Shown piece by piece: positions 60,701 through 64,000 of a DNA stretch of 64,000 bases. A program made the position numbers and the translations under genes. This DNA is from Phylloscopus collybita (Eukaryota; Chordata; Aves; Passeriformes; Phylloscopidae): assembly GCA_027886175.1 (NCBI GenBank), contig JAJNNQ010000029.1:6769001-6833000 (forward strand). Direction: 5' to 3'. Positions within the stretch are counted from its first letter, which is position 1, and every line of letters starts with the position of its first letter. The notes beneath the pieces were generated by a model. That model did not search any database. It was not told where the DNA came from and saw nothing but the letters and a program-made list of their open reading frames with translations.

Positions 60701-63700
60701 CACGCCCAGAGGCAGATATCAATTAATACTGAAAACATTACTGTATCAGAAGCAAACAGAAGTTACTCATTATTATTTGGTAATGCTACTCCCAAAACAC
60801 CCACAAATATCAAAAAACACAACTCTTGCAGAGCAGTGTAGTTCAAATCCACTCTGTTTAAAACTGCCACTTCACCATAACCAAAAGCAAAATACATGCA
60901 ATGCTTCATTCCTGAATGGCAAAACGTACAAACAGAATCCATTACACAAGTCTGAAATCTCTAGATTTTAACTAGCCTGTGAAATGCTTTTTAGCTGAAT
61001 GGTGATTAATTGGCCAAATAACAAAATTATCAGGAAAAAAACTCTGCAAATTTCTTTTAAGTTTGTAACAGGTAACTGCATTTCTTTGGCTTGTTTAATA
61101 CACACTGAATGCAGAGATTTTTGGCAGGACACTCACACCCCTAGAAGAAGTCCCATTTAAAAGGAAACTGACAATTAGGACAAAGTCCACAGAATACATA
61201 AAAGCAGCTTATGTGATATTCCCCTGTCAGCAGAACTTATTCGGCAACGTAATTACATCTGGCAATATCCACAAGTCTTACACGTTGGGGCATTTATATT
61301 TTGAAGTATCTTGTACTTTCTAGAAGTGCATTCACACAACTCCTCCAAAACATCATGTTATTCATAGATTTGGGAGTAAGAAGCCTACTCTTACTTACAA
61401 CTAAATTAAAAGAGGCTAAACAGTTAACAGTGGCTAACAGTTTGAGAAGCACTGGAGCACCTGCTACCACAAATGTAAATGGAAAGTGGGAATCACATCC
61501 ATCCACTTTCCCTGTACTGCCCACATGTGTAATTATTAGCTTTCACACAGATTAAGGCAAATTTAATTTTATTTCTAAATTCACTTCAGTTTGCCCTGAC
61601 AGACTTCTCCCAGTTCACCAGCATGTTGGCCAGAAATTCACCCTAAAGCTGAATTTGATGAATTATTTCAGATCTTTTCTTCTAAAATTCTTTTTTTTCT
61701 TCCCAGACAAATTTCAAACTAGCTGTTTTACTCCTGTCACAAGACTGCAATTTTCAGTTATTGGCACTTGTTTCTGCTGAAACAGATCAAAATGAAAAAA
61801 GGTTTAATCATCTTGGCAAGTCTTACTATAGGCATAGTCTCTGCCTCAAATAATTTAGTGATCAGTTGAAGAAAAAAACCCCAACAACCAAAAAAACAAC
61901 CCAAAGAAACAAACCAACCCCATCCAACCCCAAAAGAAAGGCAATGCATAACAGGCACATAAAGAGCAAGAAATCTACATTAGAAGTGATAAAAAGTTAT
62001 ACATGTTGGATCCTGTACATGAATTCACATGTTTCAAAAGACTCTGAGGTTCTTGAACAATCTGCTCAGGGGCATCCAGGCTACCTCTGGTAGGCCCACA
62101 ACCCAGCCAGCATCTGGGTTCTATTCCCTCATTCTATTTGCTGCACTGAGAGTTATGGGAAGAGGGTGCTAGCACTACAATACTTTCTGTAAGGTGGAGC
62201 TTTTTTACACAAGATGTTTCCATAGCTTCTCCAAAGGAAATATATTAGAAAAGGAACTTTGTTAGGCACCAGAGAAACGTGCCACATTTGTCCCAGAGAT
62301 CATACCAGGGCTGGAAAGAAGGACATGCCTCCTGCACCAAGAGTTCTCACAGGAGGTGGAAAAAAAGCTTGTGCAGTGCAATTAGCAAGGAAGAATCCAC
62401 TTTAAAAAATAATCCTTTTTCTTTTTTTTTTTTCCTCTTTTAAATAAAGAAGTTTTACAGCTTTAAAAAGGAGACACACCAAGTCCTCTGTGAAAAGCTG
62501 TTCAGTTAACTGCACAGCTGTTTGTCTTTCTGTCTAAACACATTATACTCCCTCAGAGCCCTTAAGCCAGGGCTGCACTCTGAGCACAGCCCTGGCGCAT
62601 GCCACCCTTCCCTTCCTTTTGTCTGCTCCACAGCCTTGCCACTGCACAAAGAGCACTCCCATGACCCAGTTTACTGCGTTTAGCATTTTCCCACACTTCA
62701 AACTTCGCAAAGAATTTGGGGGACTGGATCCAAGAAGAAATCAAAGAGCTCCCAAAGCTGCCCTTCTCCACAGAGCTTGCTGCGTCAATGCTGATCTATT
62801 ATTTAGGAACAGCTCCTGGACAATCTCATGTTACCTGAAGGTGACTACTCAGTTTCAGCAGTGAACTACTCACTCCAGGGTGGTGCTGGGAGGGATCAGG
62901 CGTAACACGTCACATTTAGTAGAGTGATGCAAACTGCCTTCTCCCTGACCTGAACTAAGAGAAGATTCAGGACCAGCATAGCTAAAGACAGCAAGTTTCA
63001 GTAAGAAAATTGCCCACAAATCCAAGACACTGTTAGTAGTCGCAAGAAATGGGTCATTTCAGCCAAATTCCTTTCTTTGTAGAAATGGGTACTGTACCTT
63101 TGTTATCTGAAATGCACACTAAAGCGTAAATTTACACTTCATGAGCTATTTTAAAATCCACCCTGCTTAATAATCTATATCAGCAAGAAAACACTTTAAA
63201 GTGTCTCTCACAATTAAACCTAGGCACAACCTTATATAAATCAAAATTTTGCTACCATATCAAAACGTTACACTGGGGCTGTATAACATTGCCCATATCC
63301 TCATTACATGCTACACTAATTACTACCAGCAGATTCAGAATTTTCTGCACATTAGAGGCTTTTAGAGGAGCTATAAAAAATTTCAGGCATCATTAATTTA
63401 AATTTGTATTGAAATTTCCTTTTGACAGATGGCCAAAAATTACTTACTATTTAGAGTACCAGAGCCTGCCGGTTTGCACATTGGAAGAGGAAAGGGAAAA
63501 ATTAAAAGGAAGAAGGAAATTTATGTCACGTTCATTACCTGTTAAATGTTAAGGAGCATTATCCTGCATGAATAAATTATTTCATACAAGCACACAGACT
63601 CCAGCTGGTTCTGGCTGACAAAAACTGTCTCAAGTCATACAGCAGACAATCATAAAAAGCCTCTCTTAACCAGGAACCACTTAAGGGAGGAGGGATCGAT

Positions 63701-64000
63701 TGAACAAGCGACTAACTGCTACTCTGGGCATCACTGAAAACATTTAAGGAAATTAGCAAACTATTTCACCTTGCAAAGCTGGTAGTAAATCCCATAATGC
63801 TGACACACATGCCAAATCACAACCTGAGCACTGTGCAAGACAAACATCTACTTATCATTTCAAAGTAAACTGCACAAAATAGATGCCCTTCTTTCCTTCT
63901 GGAAGCCGTATGAGTAACAGCTCTTTTGAATCAATCACAGACAAAATCAGCCTTTTCAGCACAAATGCTCCCCCTAACATCCATGCCAGCATAAACACCC
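57758..64000 (-). other. TLE4: TLE4 long intron, distal part in window
   Basis: No TLE4 Q- or GP-domain exon recognised. It contains an A-run at about 59430-59445, a G-rich run at about 60288-60305, an AAC-rich tract at about 61866-61932 and an uninterrupted 242-codon plus-strand frame at 58151-58879 that I do not recognise and treat as non-coding. Confidence 0.5.

Overview
This is a window of a bird nuclear genome, almost certainly a passerine. It is AT-rich and intron-rich, and carries CR1 LINE 3' ends, avian endogenous retrovirus (ERV) remnants and a tRNA-Ile-headed SINE with a CR1-type tail, a family known from passerines (TguSINE1). The one host protein-coding gene I can identify is TLE4, a Groucho/TLE transcriptional corepressor, on the minus strand. 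TLE4 lies at human 9q21, and the syntenic bird chromosome is Z, so the window is probably Z-linked (inference).

Layout. 1-24.1 kb lies downstream of TLE4. It holds a CR1 3' end with an octamer satellite (2.7 kb), a solo LTR with a 6-bp target duplication (3785-4084), an antisense CR1 (6.1 kb), a full-length but broken env-less class II provirus (6995-14087, plus strand), more antisense CR1 (14.2-15.8 kb and about 18 kb) and a T/G-rich low-complexity tract (17.5 kb). 24.1-36.8 kb contains the last twelve coding exons of TLE4, with intact splice sites and one continuous frame of 570 codons: the CcN and SP regions and the whole WD40 propeller, plus the stop codon. The amino-terminal Q domain and most of the GP region, roughly the first 200 residues of the family's length, are not in the window. 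36.8-64 kb shows no recognisable exon and is read as part of a very long TLE4 intron. It contains a CR1 copy with decayed ORF2 (48.7-49.6 kb) and three small clusters that look regulatory.

The provirus has two LTRs (335 and 332 bp, about 3% different), a CTGTCC target duplication, a degraded tRNA-Trp-like primer site, gag (matrix, a very GC-rich Pro/Ala-rich middle, capsid, nucleocapsid with one zinc knuckle), dUTPase, protease, reverse transcriptase, RNase H and integrase. Integrase is followed almost at once by the polypurine tract, so there is no env. Frameshifts and stops break gag, pro and pol. Protease and reverse transcriptase share a frame, and a GGGAAAC heptamer sits where a gag-to-pro frameshift would be expected.

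The features most worth a second look are three palindromes, including an RFX X-box-like one, packed into about 135 bp at 57.6 kb; a perfect TCF/LEF site between a CCAAT box and a TATA box at 47.2 kb; a homeodomain-site hairpin with a duplicated TCF-like motif at 42.4-42.7 kb; and the unusual architecture of the provirus. I found no evidence for a wholly new system.
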